Assembly (NCBI GenBank): GCA_905221605.1
Contig: CAJNDS010001469.1
Coordinates: forward strand, 567,501-631,500
Direction of reading: 5' to 3'
Source of the DNA: Symbiodinium natans
Lineage: Eukaryota > Sar > Dinophyceae > Suessiales > Symbiodiniaceae
Length of the DNA stretch: 64,000 nt
Both the position numbers and the translations under genes were made by a program. The number at the start of each line of letters is the position of its first letter. Position 1 is the first letter of the stretch. Positions 36,819-46,600 of the stretch are shown piece after piece. Under the pieces are notes generated by a model. It did no database searches. It had not been told where the DNA came from and was given only the letters and a program-made list of their open reading frames with translations.

Positions 36819-37298
36819 TTGCCAGGGGTAGGATTGCGTGTGTGTGGTAGCGATCAGGATTCCTCAAAATACCCCAGCTCATCTTTAAGCTTTGAGTTTT
36901 TTCCAAACATACCAAGACCCCCCAAGTGCAGTTTCCTTTTTTGCTCTTTACTATTAATTCTCCTGACCCAGAAATTAGTTACTCCACAAAAGAAGTACAA
37001 TGCAAAGTCAAGGAAGGCCAAAAAAACAGGTCCAAGCAGGTCCAAAATACAAGAAGCCTGTGCTCGCGCATGCAAAGAATGCGTATGTAAGTACACCCAC
37101 AGACGGATACCAGCATGCGCAGCTGCAACTACATACGTGCAGCCGAAACACGAGCGGACACAGCTATTCCATGTGCATAAACCCCTGGATATCCGAAAGC
37201 AGAAGCATCGACCACGAGGCGAAAACCTGGCATCCTGGCTCTGCTCGGAGCCTAGTTGCCTGCCATGTGTTCTTAAAACCCTAAACCCTAAACCCTAA
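36819..37298 (+). CDS. ORF of 159 codons, function unknown
   Basis: Contains SKYPSSSLSFEFFPNIPRPP, a hydrophobic stretch (SFLFCSLLLILL) and then basic and Cys-containing text (EACARACKECVCKYTHRR). An overlapping frame (37000-37284, 94 codons) is also open. It ends inside a CCCTAAA array, so the last residues are repeat-derived. Confidence 0.35.
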   Translation: MPGVGLRVCGSDQDSSKYPSSSLSFEFFPNIPRPPKCSFLFCSLLLILLTQKLVTPQKKYNAKSRKAKKTGPSRSKIQEACARACKECVCKYTHRRIPACAAATTYVQPKHERTQLFHVHKPLDIRKQKHRPRGENLASWLCSEPSCLPCVLKTLNPKP

Positions 37299-37516
37299 AC
37301 CCTAAACCCTAAACCCTAAACCCTAAACCGTTGCTTTCTCTAGGACCCAGAGGAGGCCCCGATTCCCCCTATTTTTTGTTTTTTTTGTGTTTAGGTTCGG
37401 GTTTGAACCAAAAAACAGGGCACCCTTGTTACTCCTAGCTGGCTCCTGGGTCTTGGTTTCTAAGAAGGCTTATACCCAGAGAGCCCAACACCACTTGAGC
37501 AGCGTTTTTTTTTCAG

Positions 37517-37663
37517 GAGCAAGGCTACGTAGAGACGCGATCATTGAAAGTCGGCCGCGTAGCATTTTGCCTGCAGGGCGTAGGTTTGCGTAGGCTCCGC
37601 GTAGGCAAGTCTATGCAGCATGGGCGCGTAGGTCCGCGTAGGTTGTCTATGCTTGCCGCGTAG
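37517..37663 (+). CDS. Candidate exon overlapping a CGCGTAGG cluster
   Basis: Acceptor TTTTTTTTTCAG; 48 codons reading EQGYVETRSLKVGRVAFCLQ then GVGLRRLRVGK and stop TAG 37661. Much of the frame is made of repeated CGCGTAGG, so coding may be accidental. Confidence 0.3.
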   Translation, partial: EQGYVETRSLKVGRVAFCLQGVGLRRLRVGKSMQHGRVGPRRLSMLAA

Positions 37664-37752
37664 GTCCGCGTAGGCACACGTCAACAACATACTCCGCGCG
37701 TAGGCCGCGCGCCTACTAAACATGAGCTGACGCGTAGGCCCGCGTAGGATAC
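37545..37752 (+). repeat. Clustered CGCGTAGG octamers
   Basis: At least nine CGCGTAGG or GCGTAGG occurrences within about 200 bases, at irregular spacing and separated by unique text; in pairs near 37620-37640 and 37655-37675. Confidence 0.8.
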
Positions 37753-37816
37753 CCATGCCATTACAACACCCCACACAATGAAAAAAAAAAACGCTCACTT
37801 TCATTAGTTATACTTG

Positions 37817-37927
37817 GTAGCCCAGTGGTACCCTTTTCCCTTTTTTTGGGGGGCTCAAGGTTCCCTTATAACATAACCAACCCCAAAAAGGGTGCCCTTA
37901 TTGAAATATGGTTGCTGGGCTACCAAG
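37817..37927. mobile_element. Family C element, best-preserved tips
   Basis: CTTG|GTAGCCCAGTGG at the left and GGTTACTGGGCTACCAAG| at the right; TTCAAGGTTCCCTTATAA core. GT at the left tip and CAAG at the right tip. Confidence 0.9.
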
Positions 37928-37992
37928 TATAGAAGGATCCTTCACAATATTACTTAATTAAGCTTCATTAAGGGGTATAGAGGGCTCTACAG

Positions 37993-38096
37993 GCATGGGT
38001 TTTCTACTGTGTGACGCAGGGGTGGCAGGCGGTGCAGGCTTCCCGACTCAGATATGGCACCCTTGAAAGCGCAGGGCTCCCGACCCCAAGTTGTGG
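37993..38096 (+). CDS. Candidate exon
   Basis: Acceptor GCTCTACAG (in family A right-end debris); frame AWVFYCVTQGWQAVQASRLR then YGTLESAGLPTPSC up to TTTAGGG. Confidence 0.4.
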
Positions 38097-38146
38097 TTTA
38101 GGGTTTAGGGTTTAGGGTTTAGGGTTTAGGGTTTAGGGTTCTACAG

Positions 38147-38257
38147 CAAACTCCTTTGGGCCATCAGCCCAAGATGAAGCCCTCACATCAGGCCTTCGCG
38201 GTCAAAGTGAACATTGGACCCTATCAGGGCGTATGGTCCATACACCTGACTATACAT
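38147..38257 (+). CDS. Candidate exon with acceptor and GTAAGC donor
   Basis: TTCTACAG acceptor, 37 codons in phase 0: QTPLGHQPKMKPSHQAFAVK then VNIGPYQGVWSIHLTIH, donor GTAAGC. A telomere array supplies the upstream intron. Likely continues from 37993 and on to a short piece at 38372 (VPATRQGQVAVTR). Confidence 0.5.
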
Positions 38258-38439
38258 GTAAGCAATTTATTGTTCAGGGTTTACGGGGGTTTAGGGTTTT
38301 TCGGTTTTGGGGTTTGCGGGGGGTTTGGGGCTTAGGGCTCAGGGCTTAGGGTTTACGGTATGGGTTTCACAGGTGCCTGCCACTCGGCAGGGTCAAGTAG
38401 CAGTCACTAGGACCCCCCCGTGGTGAGGGGGTGGGGGGG

Positions 38440-38690
38440 GGCGGGGGTTATGGGTCCCGCTACCCTTACACCACACCAGAGAGGGCCCTTGTTGGGGGGT
38501 TGAGGGTTTAGGGTTTTAAAGGTCCCCTTATCAGCCCGACCAGTGGGCCCACGCTACCAAAGAAGCGCCCTTACTCCCCCCTTTTGTGGGGGTTTATAGG
38601 TGGGTGGTAGTTCTTGCCCCGATTTCTGTTGGTTGAAGGGTGCCTTTATACCACCCACCCCCCCCCCCCCCTAATTCAATGAACAGAAAG
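38440..38690. other. G/C homopolymer runs and C2-like debris
   Basis: G runs near 38425-38445, GCCCTTACTCCCCCCTTTTG and a C run at 38660-38674; palindromic remnants without clear tips. Confidence 0.4.
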
Positions 38691-38696
38691 GAACCC

Positions 38697-38790
38697 TACA
38701 AGCCCACGGGTTCCTAGAGGTTGAATTCCTACGCGAGTCGGGTTTAGTCATTGGCTTTACGGATGGTCTCTGTGGGAAAAGGGCTAGGGA
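38697..38790 (+). CDS. Candidate exon
   Basis: Frame GFLEVEFLRESGLVIGFTDG then LCGKRA; ends in degenerate TTTAGGG-like text. Confidence 0.3.
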
Positions 38791-38879
38791 GAAGGGAGTA
38801 GGGTTTAGGGAGTAGGGTTTAGGGTTGAGGGTTTTGGGTGTTAGGGTGTTCGGGTTCAGGCTTTAGGGTCCTGTCTTGC

Positions 38880-39232
38880 TCAGAACCGGCTTGAACCTCT
38901 GCGGAACGCGGGCATCCCAGCTTTCCACTTGACACCGTTGAAGGGATAAGGGCAGTTTTCCCAACATTGGGAGGCCTCCCTGTACTAGCCCTAACAAATG
39001 TAGATGGCCGCTTTGCAAGGGACCCTCAACTCTAAACCAGCCCTGCGGTGGGGTTGCGAGGCTTCTAGGCAGGTGGCAAAAACAACCCTAAACCCTAGCC
39101 CTAAACCCTAAACCCTTCACCTGAACTAGCCAATCACAAGGTTTTCCAAGCCCCAATCCCGAATCTCTAAGCCCTGAGTTTTTTTTGGGGGGGCCAAGTG
39201 AACTTTGGCCTTGGCGGCAAGAGGCTTTGGGT
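38880..39232 (+). CDS. Candidate exon cluster
   Basis: Islands: AERGHPSFPLDTVEGIRAVF then LGGLPVLALTNVDGRFARD (about 38910-39020); CGGVARLLGRWQKQP after TAAACCAG (39019-39070); FPSPNPESLSPEFFLGGPSE (39130-39232). Telomere blocks separate them. Confidence 0.3.
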
Positions 39233-39262
39233 TTTGTTTGGGTTTAGGGTTAGGTTAACTAG

Positions 39263-39373
39263 GATGCCCAGTAGTACCCTTATTCCCTTTTTTGGGGGTT
39301 TAGGTTCCCTTATAAACCCCTTTCAGCAAAAAAAAAGGCACCCTTTTTAAGCCTAGGTTACTGGGCAGCCTAG
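39263..39373. mobile_element. Family C2 element, putative GA-AG introner
   Basis: ACTAG|GATGCCCAGTAG at the left and TTACTGGGCAGCCTAG| at the right; the inner CCCTTTTTTGGGGG / AAAAAAGGCACC arms are clear. Confidence 0.85.
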
Positions 39374-39477
39374 TGTTAACCCTCATAGCTCACGTGTATG
39401 CCCTTAACAAGGGAAGCATGCCAGACTTCTTGCCCTAAACCCTAAACCCTAAAACCTAAACCCTAAACCCTAAACCC

Positions 39478-39557
39478 TTGCTATGTGACTTCCTTGTTAA
39501 AAACAAGATTATCCCTCCCTTGCGTGCGCCTGAGCCTGCGGATGCCTCAGGTCTTGG
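39478..39557 (+). CDS. Candidate exon
   Basis: Frame LCDFLVKNKIIPPLRAPEPA then DASG between CCCTAAA and TTTAGGG blocks. Confidence 0.3.
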
Positions 39558-39660
39558 GCTTCGGGTTTAGGGTTTCGAGTTTGGGGTTGCGAAGGTTTAG
39601 GGTTTCAGGGTTTAGGGTTTGGGGTTTGGGGTTTGGGGTTGAGAAGGTTTAGGGTTTTAG

Positions 39661-40768
39661 TACTCGTGCAAGCAAACACCTGATCAGGATCATCATCGAG
39701 ATATGCCAAGGGGTCTGTTGCCTGAACATGAGGGGATTGTAACCCGAGATCATGCGACGGGCTCCACATGGCCCCTTAAGCCCATACCTGCGAACGTCCA
39801 TCCTGGAGGGGTCCCTGAATTCAGCAACTCCCAAACCTTCAGCCTGAAATCTACAGAAGCGTTAAACCCCAAACCTAAAAGCCCAAAAACCCCGAAGCTT
39901 CGACCCTCCACATGAATATGGGAGGCTCCGCAACCCGATACCGGGTCGCCGCAGTCTGCGACCCCGGCTTGGGAGCCCGGGAGTAATGGGGTTGAGCGGC
40001 CCAGATGCAAAAGGGCCGAAGGTCTCGGGTTTGTCGGGTTTAGGGTTTAGGGTTTAGGGTTTAGGGTGGGCCTATAGGGTTTAGGGGCTTACAGGGTTTA
40101 GGGTCTGGGATAGGGCTTAGGGAGCTTCAGGAACAGGCTTGCAGAATGGGGGGTCTGTGGAGGTTTTTCCGAGTGCTTACCAAGCTTTTGCTCCAATAAT
40201 GTAATCCCAAAGAAAAACATGTTCTTCCTGAAAACGGCAAGATAGGGGGATTTATTTTCTGGGGGGGGGGGGAGGTTGTGGTTCTGAAGCAAATAAATAG
40301 TAGCTTGGCCACAGTATCCACTGACAACGGGAAGCCAGCGCAGACCCAAATTAACTTCCTTTGTGTTACAACCCTTAATCTGGCCTGGAGAGCCCATAAG
40401 GCCAGGTCAGGATCCCGTTCGGGTGTTTGAGGTAAAGCCTAACCCACGCTTCGGCAAGGTCCGGGTATGTCTACAATTCTTGCGCAGTGTTCCTGCTTCA
40501 AAGGATCCCCTTACCCTGGGAGGATCCCAAAAGTAGAGCCCTCAGATGGTACCCTACGCTACTCTTAGGAACCCTTAAAGGGACCTACGTTTTGGATCCT
40601 CCCACGGTCTGGGTAGAAGAGAGTCAGAGCAAGCGCCCCCCCAACGCTTGGACTCAATCTATACGACCTGTGGAGAGGGACTCAGAAAAGGCTTGCCCTC
40701 ACCCAGGGGCCGCGAGTCTGTTCAACATAAAGGGGGGAAGTGCTGCTCCACAAAACGATTTTCTATAA
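39661..40768 (+). CDS. Candidate multi-exon gene of unknown function
   Basis: Islands on one strand. 39661 (after GGTTTTAG, 80+ open codons): YSCKQTPDQDHHRDMPRGLL, VHPGGVPEFSNSQTFSLKST. About 39898-40030: EYGRLRNPIPGRRSLRPRLG. About 40115-40195: RELQEQACRMGGLWRFFRVL. 40315-40430 (after GCCACAG): STDNGKPAQTQINFLCVTTL. About 40441-40505: GYVYNSCAVFLLQRIPL. About 40612-40768: SKRPPNAWTQSIRPVERDSE to stop at 40766. J (40180-40312) and N (40505-40612) elements and telomere units fill the gaps. Phases between islands are not proven. Confidence 0.4.
40180..40312. mobile_element. Family J element
   Basis: CCAATAATGTAATCCC, GTTCTTCCTGAAAACGGCAA, T/G tract, GGTTCTGAAGCAAATAAATAG; ends just before the acceptor GCCACAG. 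Confidence 0.7.
40505..40612. mobile_element. Family N element
   Basis: CTGGGAGGATCCC at the left and GGATCCTCCCACGG at the right are inverted repeats; AAGTAGAGCCCTC / GGGACCTACGTTTT arms. Confidence 0.75.
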
Positions 40769-40980
40769 GAGATTTCGAGTTTATGTAGGTTTATAGCGTT
40801 TGTGTCGCCCTTTCTAGAATAGGGCTCCTTAAAGAGGCTCCCCAAAAACACAGATAGAATAGATCATACATCATATGAAGGACCCCCAGTAAACATGAAG
40901 GGTTTTGGATTTAGGGTTTATAAGGTTTAAGGTTCAATATCCCTGGAATCCCAAACCCAAACCCATACACTTCGTAGTCA

Positions 40981-41093
40981 ATGGGTATCGGGACTGACAC
41001 CCCTGCCGTCCAGGGGCCCAAGAGGAAGTCGCCGAAGTCACCCAAGTCGCCGCACCTGCTCGAGTCGCCCAAGGCCGCCTCGACCTTACCTAG
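40981..41093 (+). CDS. Candidate first exon with KSPKSP repeats and GTGAGG donor
   Basis: ATG 40981 reads MGIGTDTPAVQGPKRKSPKS then PKSPHLLESPKAASTLP with G/C-ending codons; the donor CCTAG|GTGAGG is a strong match. KSPK repeats resemble phospho-sites of disordered nuclear proteins, which is only an analogy. A TTTAGGG-free intron follows. Confidence 0.5.
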
Positions 41094-41433
41094 GTGAGGT
41101 GGGCCATCTTCCCTGAACCCTAAACCCTAAACCCTAAACCCTAAACCCTAGACCCTAGACCCTAGACCCTAGACCCTAGCCCTAAACCCTAAACCCTAAA
41201 CCCTTGCTTCGGGTTCAGGTTGTAGGGCTTGCCGATTTGAGGACAAGTTGGTGTTTCGGTGTGGTTGGTGTTCAGAGCAGATCCCAACATAGGTGAGGGC
41301 TTTGTACTGTTTCAGTGTTTGGGGTCTTGGGCCCTAAACATCTTGTCTATCTGGCGCAATTGCGAGGCCGGGGCAAAGCAACAGTTATGGATTCCGTTTC
41401 TGACGCTGTCCCACAGCGCTCGCTGTGTTGCAG

Positions 41434-41640
41434 GTTTTGGACTTGGGGGTGCCAAATCAGGATGATGGAGTCTCGATTTCTTGGGTTGCGCTGAACCCTA
41501 GGCCCTGAACCCTAAGCACCAAACCCTAAACAACCGTCCAGCTGCTCCGCCTGTGCTGCACAGCTTTCCCTCTCCTTCTGGGCTCGAGAGTGCTGCGGCC
41601 AACGAGCATCTGTGCCAAGCACGGGCATATGTGCAAAACC
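41434..41640 (+). CDS. Candidate downstream exons
   Basis: After GTGTTGCAG: VLDLGVPNQDDGVSISWVAL (41434-41497). Then 41536-41640: PAAPPVLHSFPSPSGLESAA, ANEHLCQARAYVQNP. They could belong with the exon at 40981; an overlapping ORF from 41259 is also open. Confidence 0.35.
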
Positions 41641-42054
41641 CTAGACCCCAAACCCTAAAACCACTCTCCTGACCCTAAACCTTATAAACTTAAACCTTAT
41701 AAGCTTAAACCCCAAACCCGAAACGTTATGGCCCTAAACCCTCAACCTTACCTGGTCGTAGGCGCCTCTGAATTTACTTTCCGGTTTGGCGAACAATTGG
41801 GTTTCTTAGGGCAGCTCCCTAAGCCTTGGCACCCTACGGATATTTGCCCGAATCTAAAATCCAAAGACCAGAGTCCTAAACCAGGTGTAAATAAACAGAT
41901 GAATATAATATGTACATTTTACATATGTATATGACAGGAGTATAATCTACTAAGAGATACTATATTATCAGGATCTGCAGGTGACACAATACTTGTACAG
42001 CCGCTCAGCCAGTACTGGTTAACAGTGTAGATCGAATTCCAACCTGCCAAAGCC

Positions 42055-42272
42055 TCCCCCCCCCCCCCCCCAGTCTTCCATAAAAGGGCAATATAGTGAT
42101 TATTACCTTTTGTTTTTGGGTGGTTCTTAAGCAAAGAGTCATCAGGAGGGCAATATCGGGATTATTACCTCTTTTTTTGGTGGTTCTTAAGCAAATAGTA
42201 GTATTCTTCCTTAAAAGGACAATACAGGGATTATCACCTTTCATATTCTTTTGTGGTTCTGAAGCAACTAGT
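42055..42272. mobile_element. Three J-type units in tandem
   Basis: Three blocks each with GGCAATATnGnGATTAT(C)ACC and GGTTCTTAAGCAAA or GGTTCTGAAGCAAC ends; the first begins with a C run. They end 20 bases before the J-domain ATG. Confidence 0.75.
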
Positions 42273-42293
42273 AGTTCAGTGCAACGTTGCTCC

Positions 42294-42796
42294 ATGGATC
42301 TCTCCGATGCATGCGCCACGCTCGGCCTGCAGCGTGGGGCGTCGCAGCGGGAAGTTCGTCCTGTGGCTTTTTCAGCAGGGCTTCAGCAAATTATCCTAAA
42401 GAATCAGGATTTGTTGGCATGTGTAAAAATGTGCCCTACAGCCCATTAAAACCAAGAAACAAACAGAAGTACAACACTTATAAACCAAAAACAACAACAA
42501 CCAGAACTAAGACCCTTAAAGCCACAAAAAAAAGCAACAGCAACAGGAATTCCAGAAATCCCAAAGCAAACTTGAACCCGGGGCGCCTTATGATAGTAAC
42601 CCCAAAAGCGACCATAGTCGGGAATTGGCCAGATGCTAAAACCCGAAGCCGTAAACCCTAACAAGCAGTAAACCCTAAACCCTAAACCCTAAACCCTAAA
42701 CCCTAAACCCTCAACCCTCAACCCTCAACCCTCAACCCTAAACCCTAAACCCTAAACCCTAAACCCTAAACCCTAAACCCTAAACCCTAAACCCCC

Positions 42797-42828
<32 letters not shown>

Positions 42829-43909
42829 AGCCTGGCCCCCCAGGTGCTGCATTCCTGCGCTTGGCGAAGCTCTGGCATCCTGACAAGCAGAGGGATCCTG
42901 CAGCTTGGACTCCTAGGGTTTAGGGTTTAGGGTTTAGGGTTTGGGGTTTGGGGTTTGGGGTTTGGGGTTTGGGGTTTGGGGTTTGGGGTTTGGGGTTTGG
43001 GGTTTGGGGTTTGGGGTTTAGGCTTTGCAGTCCTGGGTTTAAAAAAGGGTTTAGGGTTTGGGATGTTTAGGGTCGTTGAGGCACCTTTTCGGGCCTTCCC
43101 GGGCTTACAGGGTTTGGGCCTTGGGGACAAAAGGCTGAGCAAGCTCAAGGTTTAGGGTTTTGGGTTTAGGGTTTCGGGTTTCGGGTTACGGGAAACGGGT
43201 TTCGGGTTTCGGGTTAGGGGCGAGGGGGGGAGAGGTGTGGGGTGGCCCCCAAAGCATCCTTTTTGGGGGCGTTCGTTGGGTGGGGGGTTCGGGGACGATT
43301 GATCCCCTTGCAGGGTCCAGTTGGTTTTGGGTGTAGGGTTGAGGGCAGGGGTGTCAGAGTTTGGGGTCTTCCGATCTTCCGACCGACAGTCACGAGGCCA
43401 GAAGCAAGGAGGTCTTCGGGTTTTAGGGCTGTCAGCCGAGAAGAGCTTCCTCTTAATGTACTCCTGACATTGCTCTGATATTCCCTTCTAAACCCCAAAC
43501 CCTAAACCCTAAACCCTTTAAAGGCCCCCAACCCAAGGGTGCAAGCTTAGGATTCCAAGGCAGACTCCTGATGTTTTTGGACCCCGAAACCGACTCTAGG
43601 ACCCGGTGTCGGCCAAAAGTTTGTCGGGTCAGGTGCAATGCTAGGACATTTTTTTCTTCCTACGAAACTCACCCTAAACCCTAAACCCTAACCCCTAAAC
43701 CCCTCAACCCCTCAACCCCTCAACCCCTCAACCCCTAAACCCCTAAACCCCTAAACCCCTAAACCCCTAAACCCCTAAACCCTAAACCCCTACCCTAAAC
43801 CCCTAACCCCTAACCCCTAAACCCTGACCGCCTGGGCCCATGAAGTTTTCTTGGGCCCAACGCTGAGGCTCAGGAGGCTGAGAGCACGAGGCGATTCCAG
43901 AAGCTGCAG
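42294..43909 (+). CDS. J-domain (DnaJ-like) protein, N-terminal exons
   Basis: Exon 1 (42294-42357): MDLSDACATLGLQRGASQRE-V, the start of helix I/II of a J-domain. Exon 2 (42844 to about 42914): after CCCCAG, (R)AAFLRLAKLWHPDKQRDPAA, which carries the invariant HPD tripeptide. Joining C|GT gives CGT and keeps the frame. Exon 3 (about 43848-43909): NAEAQEAESTRRFQKLQ, a fit to helix III, with donor GTGCCC in phase 0. J-domains stimulate Hsp70 ATPase through HPD. Intron 1 holds a C run and CCCTAAA array; intron 2 holds TTTAGGG, TTTGGGG and CCCCTAAA arrays. The C-terminal part was not traced; islands at 44639 and 45522 may belong. Position 1 of the protein suggests an N-terminal J-domain. Confidence 0.7.
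42660..42828 (+). repeat. Telomere array plus 33-base poly-C in J-gene intron 1
   Basis: CCCTAAA units with a short CCCTCAA run inside (42710-42740), then a long C tract ending in AG. Confidence 0.9.
42915..43060 (-). repeat. TTTAGGG to TTTGGGG array in J-gene intron 2
   Basis: Four TTTAGGG units followed by about eleven TTTGGGG units. Confidence 0.9.
43140..43660. other. Unassigned sequence in J-gene intron 2
   Basis: TTTCGGG variants (43145-43215), a G-rich unique stretch with ORFs on both strands, a short CCCTAAA block (43490-43515). No exon could be chosen with confidence. Confidence 0.4.
43672..43830 (+). repeat. CCCCTAAA / CCCCTCAA variant array
   Basis: Blocks of CCCTCAAC, then CCCCTAAA (8-mer) and CCCCTAA; further CCCTAAA units at 43925-43968. 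Confidence 0.9.
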
Positions 43910-44169
43910 GTGCCCCCTCCCCCCCTAAACCCTAAACCCTAAACCCTAAACCCTAAACCCTAAACCCCCCAGTTTGAGGGTTCGTTGGGGGTTTAGGGCT
44001 ACAGCATTCCAGGAAAGAGACTGGGTTCTCCGTGATTGAGGGTGTGTTTCCCGGACCCGAGAATCCAGCATGATGCTGCTTCGGTCGAACAGGGTTGTTT
44101 CCTGGAGCCGTTCATCCGGCACGCAGGGCACCATGACGTCGTACCCTGCTGATTGCAACAGCTACTCTC

Positions 44170-44263
44170 CCAAAGAGTCCAGTACCCTTTGATTGCGGAA
44201 TATGCTTTAAATCATAGTAAGGACCCCCAATACAAAGTGTCAGGTATATTAGGCTCTCTTGGT
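44170..44263. mobile_element. Family A element, shortened right arm
   Basis: CCCAAAGAGTCCAGTACCC to GGTATATTAGGCTCTCTTGG. Confidence 0.75.
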
Positions 44264-44479
44264 TCTGTAGACCCTAAACCTTAAACCCCAAACGCCAAAC
44301 CCTAAACCGGGCTAGGCCATATCTCTGCTAACAGAAGAGCCCCTACCCTAAACCCTAAACCCTAAACCCTAAACCCTAAACCCTAAACCCTAGTGGCCCC
44401 CAGAGTGCAGGCTTCATGCGTGTCCTATGCGCCCCGCATCCAGACCCTGTACCCATGTCCTGGGAGAGCGTATTCTAGG

Positions 44480-44580
44480 GGCCGAAAGAATTGCAAGTCG
44501 TATTCCCTTCTGGTCCCTACATATGAAATGACGTCTCCCCCATATTCTGACTGTTGAGGCCCCTATATTCTGTAGGCAAG
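44480..44580. mobile_element. Family U element
   Basis: GGGGCCGAAAGAATTGCAAG, CGTATTCCCTTCTGGTCCCT, then GAGGCCCCTATATTCTGTAG. Confidence 0.55.
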
Positions 44581-44638
44581 AACCCAAGCCACAGCATTAA
44601 ACCCTAAACCCCAAGCCCCAAACCCTAAACCACAACAG

Positions 44639-44756
44639 CGTGTGCCTCAGCGAGGTGGCGTATGAGCGACTGCTGGGCAAGGGCCAGACGGACATCGCTG
44701 TCAGAACCTTCGCCAGCATTGCTGCTTTCGCTTTAGCATGCCGGAAGCTTTCAAGC
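44639..44756 (+). CDS. Candidate exon, G/C-ending codons
   Basis: After CACAACAG; frame VCLSEVAYERLLGKGQTDIA then VRTFASIAAFALACRKLSS. In the right place and strand to continue the J-domain gene; unproven. Confidence 0.4.
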
Positions 44757-45230
44757 AGGCTTTAGGCTTTAGGGTTTAGGTTTTAGGGTTTAGGTTTTAG
44801 GGTTTAGGGTTTAGGGGTGCGCTTGGGCAGTTTCTGGCAACACTCACAGGAGTCCGGATGCCAAAAAAAGGGTGGTTTTAGAGAAGTCGGAAGCCGTAAT
44901 CCCAGAACAAGCTGATGGTGCATCTGCCGGGTCATGGTACATCACGGTCTCGAAAACCCATGCACTATATTGCTCAATGCACTCCAGCCGCTCTCAAACC
45001 CAAAACCCCTGAACAACCCATATACACCCCCCCTGCACCATCACGCTCTTGCAAGCCCAAAACTCACCTGACTCCCCCTAAACCCTAAACCCTAAACGCT
45101 AAACCCTAAACCCTAAACCCTAAACCCTAATCGAGGCATGGACCTGACCACCAAAGACAGGGATCATTAATGTTACTCTAAGGTACATTCCAAGCCCTGA
45201 ACCCTAAACCCTAAACCCTGAACCCTAAAC

Positions 45231-45500
45231 CCTATATTCCTTGTCATACAGGGATCTTTCATATGATTTGAGGCACTTTCCCTAATTCAGATGTATACTT
45301 GCAAGACCTTTTGACTTAGCAAGTAGTAGGCAAGTAGGGTTAGTAAGGTGGGTTATAGGGATATATATGAGGGTTTCTAGGGGATACTAAGTAGATTTAC
45401 GAAGTCAAAAGAGCGTCCTTCATATGATTTAAGGTATGTTCCAACCCTAAGCCCTAAGCCCTAAGCCCTAAACCCTAAACCCTAAACCCTGGGCTCTTTC
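45231..45500. mobile_element. Family A element broken by family I and telomere units
   Basis: ATTCCTTGTCATACAGGGAT, ATATGATTTGAGG, then a family I element (45291-45412: TACTTGCAAGACCTTTTGAC to GTCAAAAGAGCG), then ATATGATTTAAGGTATGTTCC, CCCTAAG/CCCTAAA units, and GGGCTCTTTCGGG. Confidence 0.65.
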
Positions 45501-45521
45501 GGGCACCGCCCCCCTCTACAG

Positions 45522-45600
45522 GCGCGCCCGCTGGCTGGGCCTCAGCTTGCCGGCCACGGGCGTCAAGAGCGCGGAGGCAGCATCCACCCAATGTCTTTGA
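45522..45600 (+). CDS. Candidate terminal exon
   Basis: Acceptor CCCCCTCTACAG; frame RARWLGLSLPATGVKSAEAA then STQCL and TGA 45598; nearly all codons end in G or C. Confidence 0.45.
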
Positions 45601-45724
45601 CCTTAGGGCCTTATAGTAGCTGAGTGGGGTTTAGGGTTTAGGGTTTAGGGTTTAGGTTCCTTCTAAACTACCCTATACCCAAAAGGGAGCCCTTATTATT
45701 CCTAGGGTACAGGGGATCCTTCAC

Positions 45725-45830
45725 CTCAGCAGCTGAGTGAGCACACTTTACACTTTTTTGGATACGATAATCCCCTATAGAACTCAAAGTGTACACTCTT
45801 TGGGGGCTTATGAACTCAGCAACTCAAGGG
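45725..45830. mobile_element. Family P palindromic element
   Basis: CAGCAGCTGAGTGAGCACAC to TTATGAACTCAGCAACTCAA. Confidence 0.8.
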
Positions 45831-45940
45831 TAGTTTAGATACCCCTTAATGAAGGATTTATGGGTTTATTTAGGGTTCCTCGAAGGGTTCCGAGGAAAAG
45901 GTTTAGGGTTGAGGGTTGAGGTTTCTAGAATCTTAGGGTA

Positions 45941-46058
45941 CCCAGAGAGCCCAATATCCCTTAATTCTGGAAGATTCTAAACCCTAAACCCTAAACCCTA
46001 AACATTCTCCGGATCTTTGATCTGCTCCTTAAATGAAAGGGTATCGGGATCTTTGGGT
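45941..46058. mobile_element. Family A element with telomere units at the centre
   Basis: CCCAGAGAGCCCAATATCC, then CCCTAAA units at 45973-46002, then TCTCCGGATCTTTG and GGGTATCGGGATCTTTGGG. Confidence 0.75.
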
Positions 46059-46084
46059 AGTTCCAGGGTTTAGGATTTATCAAA

Positions 46085-46180
46085 GGAGTGCAACTTGGAC
46101 TCCTAACAATGTATCCCAGGTCCACTTAGAGGATCCCAAACCCGAGGGTACAACCTGAGGGGTCCGAGGTAGAGTCCAAG
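46085..46180. mobile_element. Family H element, partial
   Basis: CAACTTGGACTCCTAACAAT and CCAAACCCGAGGGTACAACC, TGAGGGGTCCGAGGTAGAG. Confidence 0.6.
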
Positions 46181-46464
46181 TTTAGGGTTTAAGTTACACG
46201 ATCCCTTAATACGGGCCCTTAAAAAGGCAAGGGGCCATACTGCGGGACCATGTAAGAGACTAAGGAGTTAAGGGTTCTGGTTTCTCTAAGCCCAAATATA
46301 GCGCACATAGAGGGCTTACCGATATATCGGACGAACCTTCAGACCCTGAAAAAAGGGAACATGCCTGTCTTTCTTGCCTTAGAACCCTAAACCCTAGACC
46401 CTAGACACCGCCCAAGCCAGCGCCACAGTGAAAACCTTACCACGAAACCTGTACGTTCCGAACC

Positions 46465-46600
46465 ATGTACCAAGGAGCCCTTTTATAGCCCTTACTGAAG
46501 GATTTAGGGCCTCGGGGAATTTACCTTACATGCAATAGGGATCCTCAATATGATTTAAGGTGTCATATTCCTTCTTGACGGGGTGTATGGGCTCTTTGGG
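46465..46600. mobile_element. Family A element, diverged left
   Basis: AAGGAGCCC...; AGGGATCCTCAATATGATTT centre; GGGGTGTATGGGCTCTTTGGG right. Confidence 0.65.

Noticed and set aside
36475-36915. 146-codon minus-strand ORF rich in Arg/Glu/Lys/Asp
   Set aside because: Generated by the complement of CT/GT microsatellites (RQTDRQIDGQ text).
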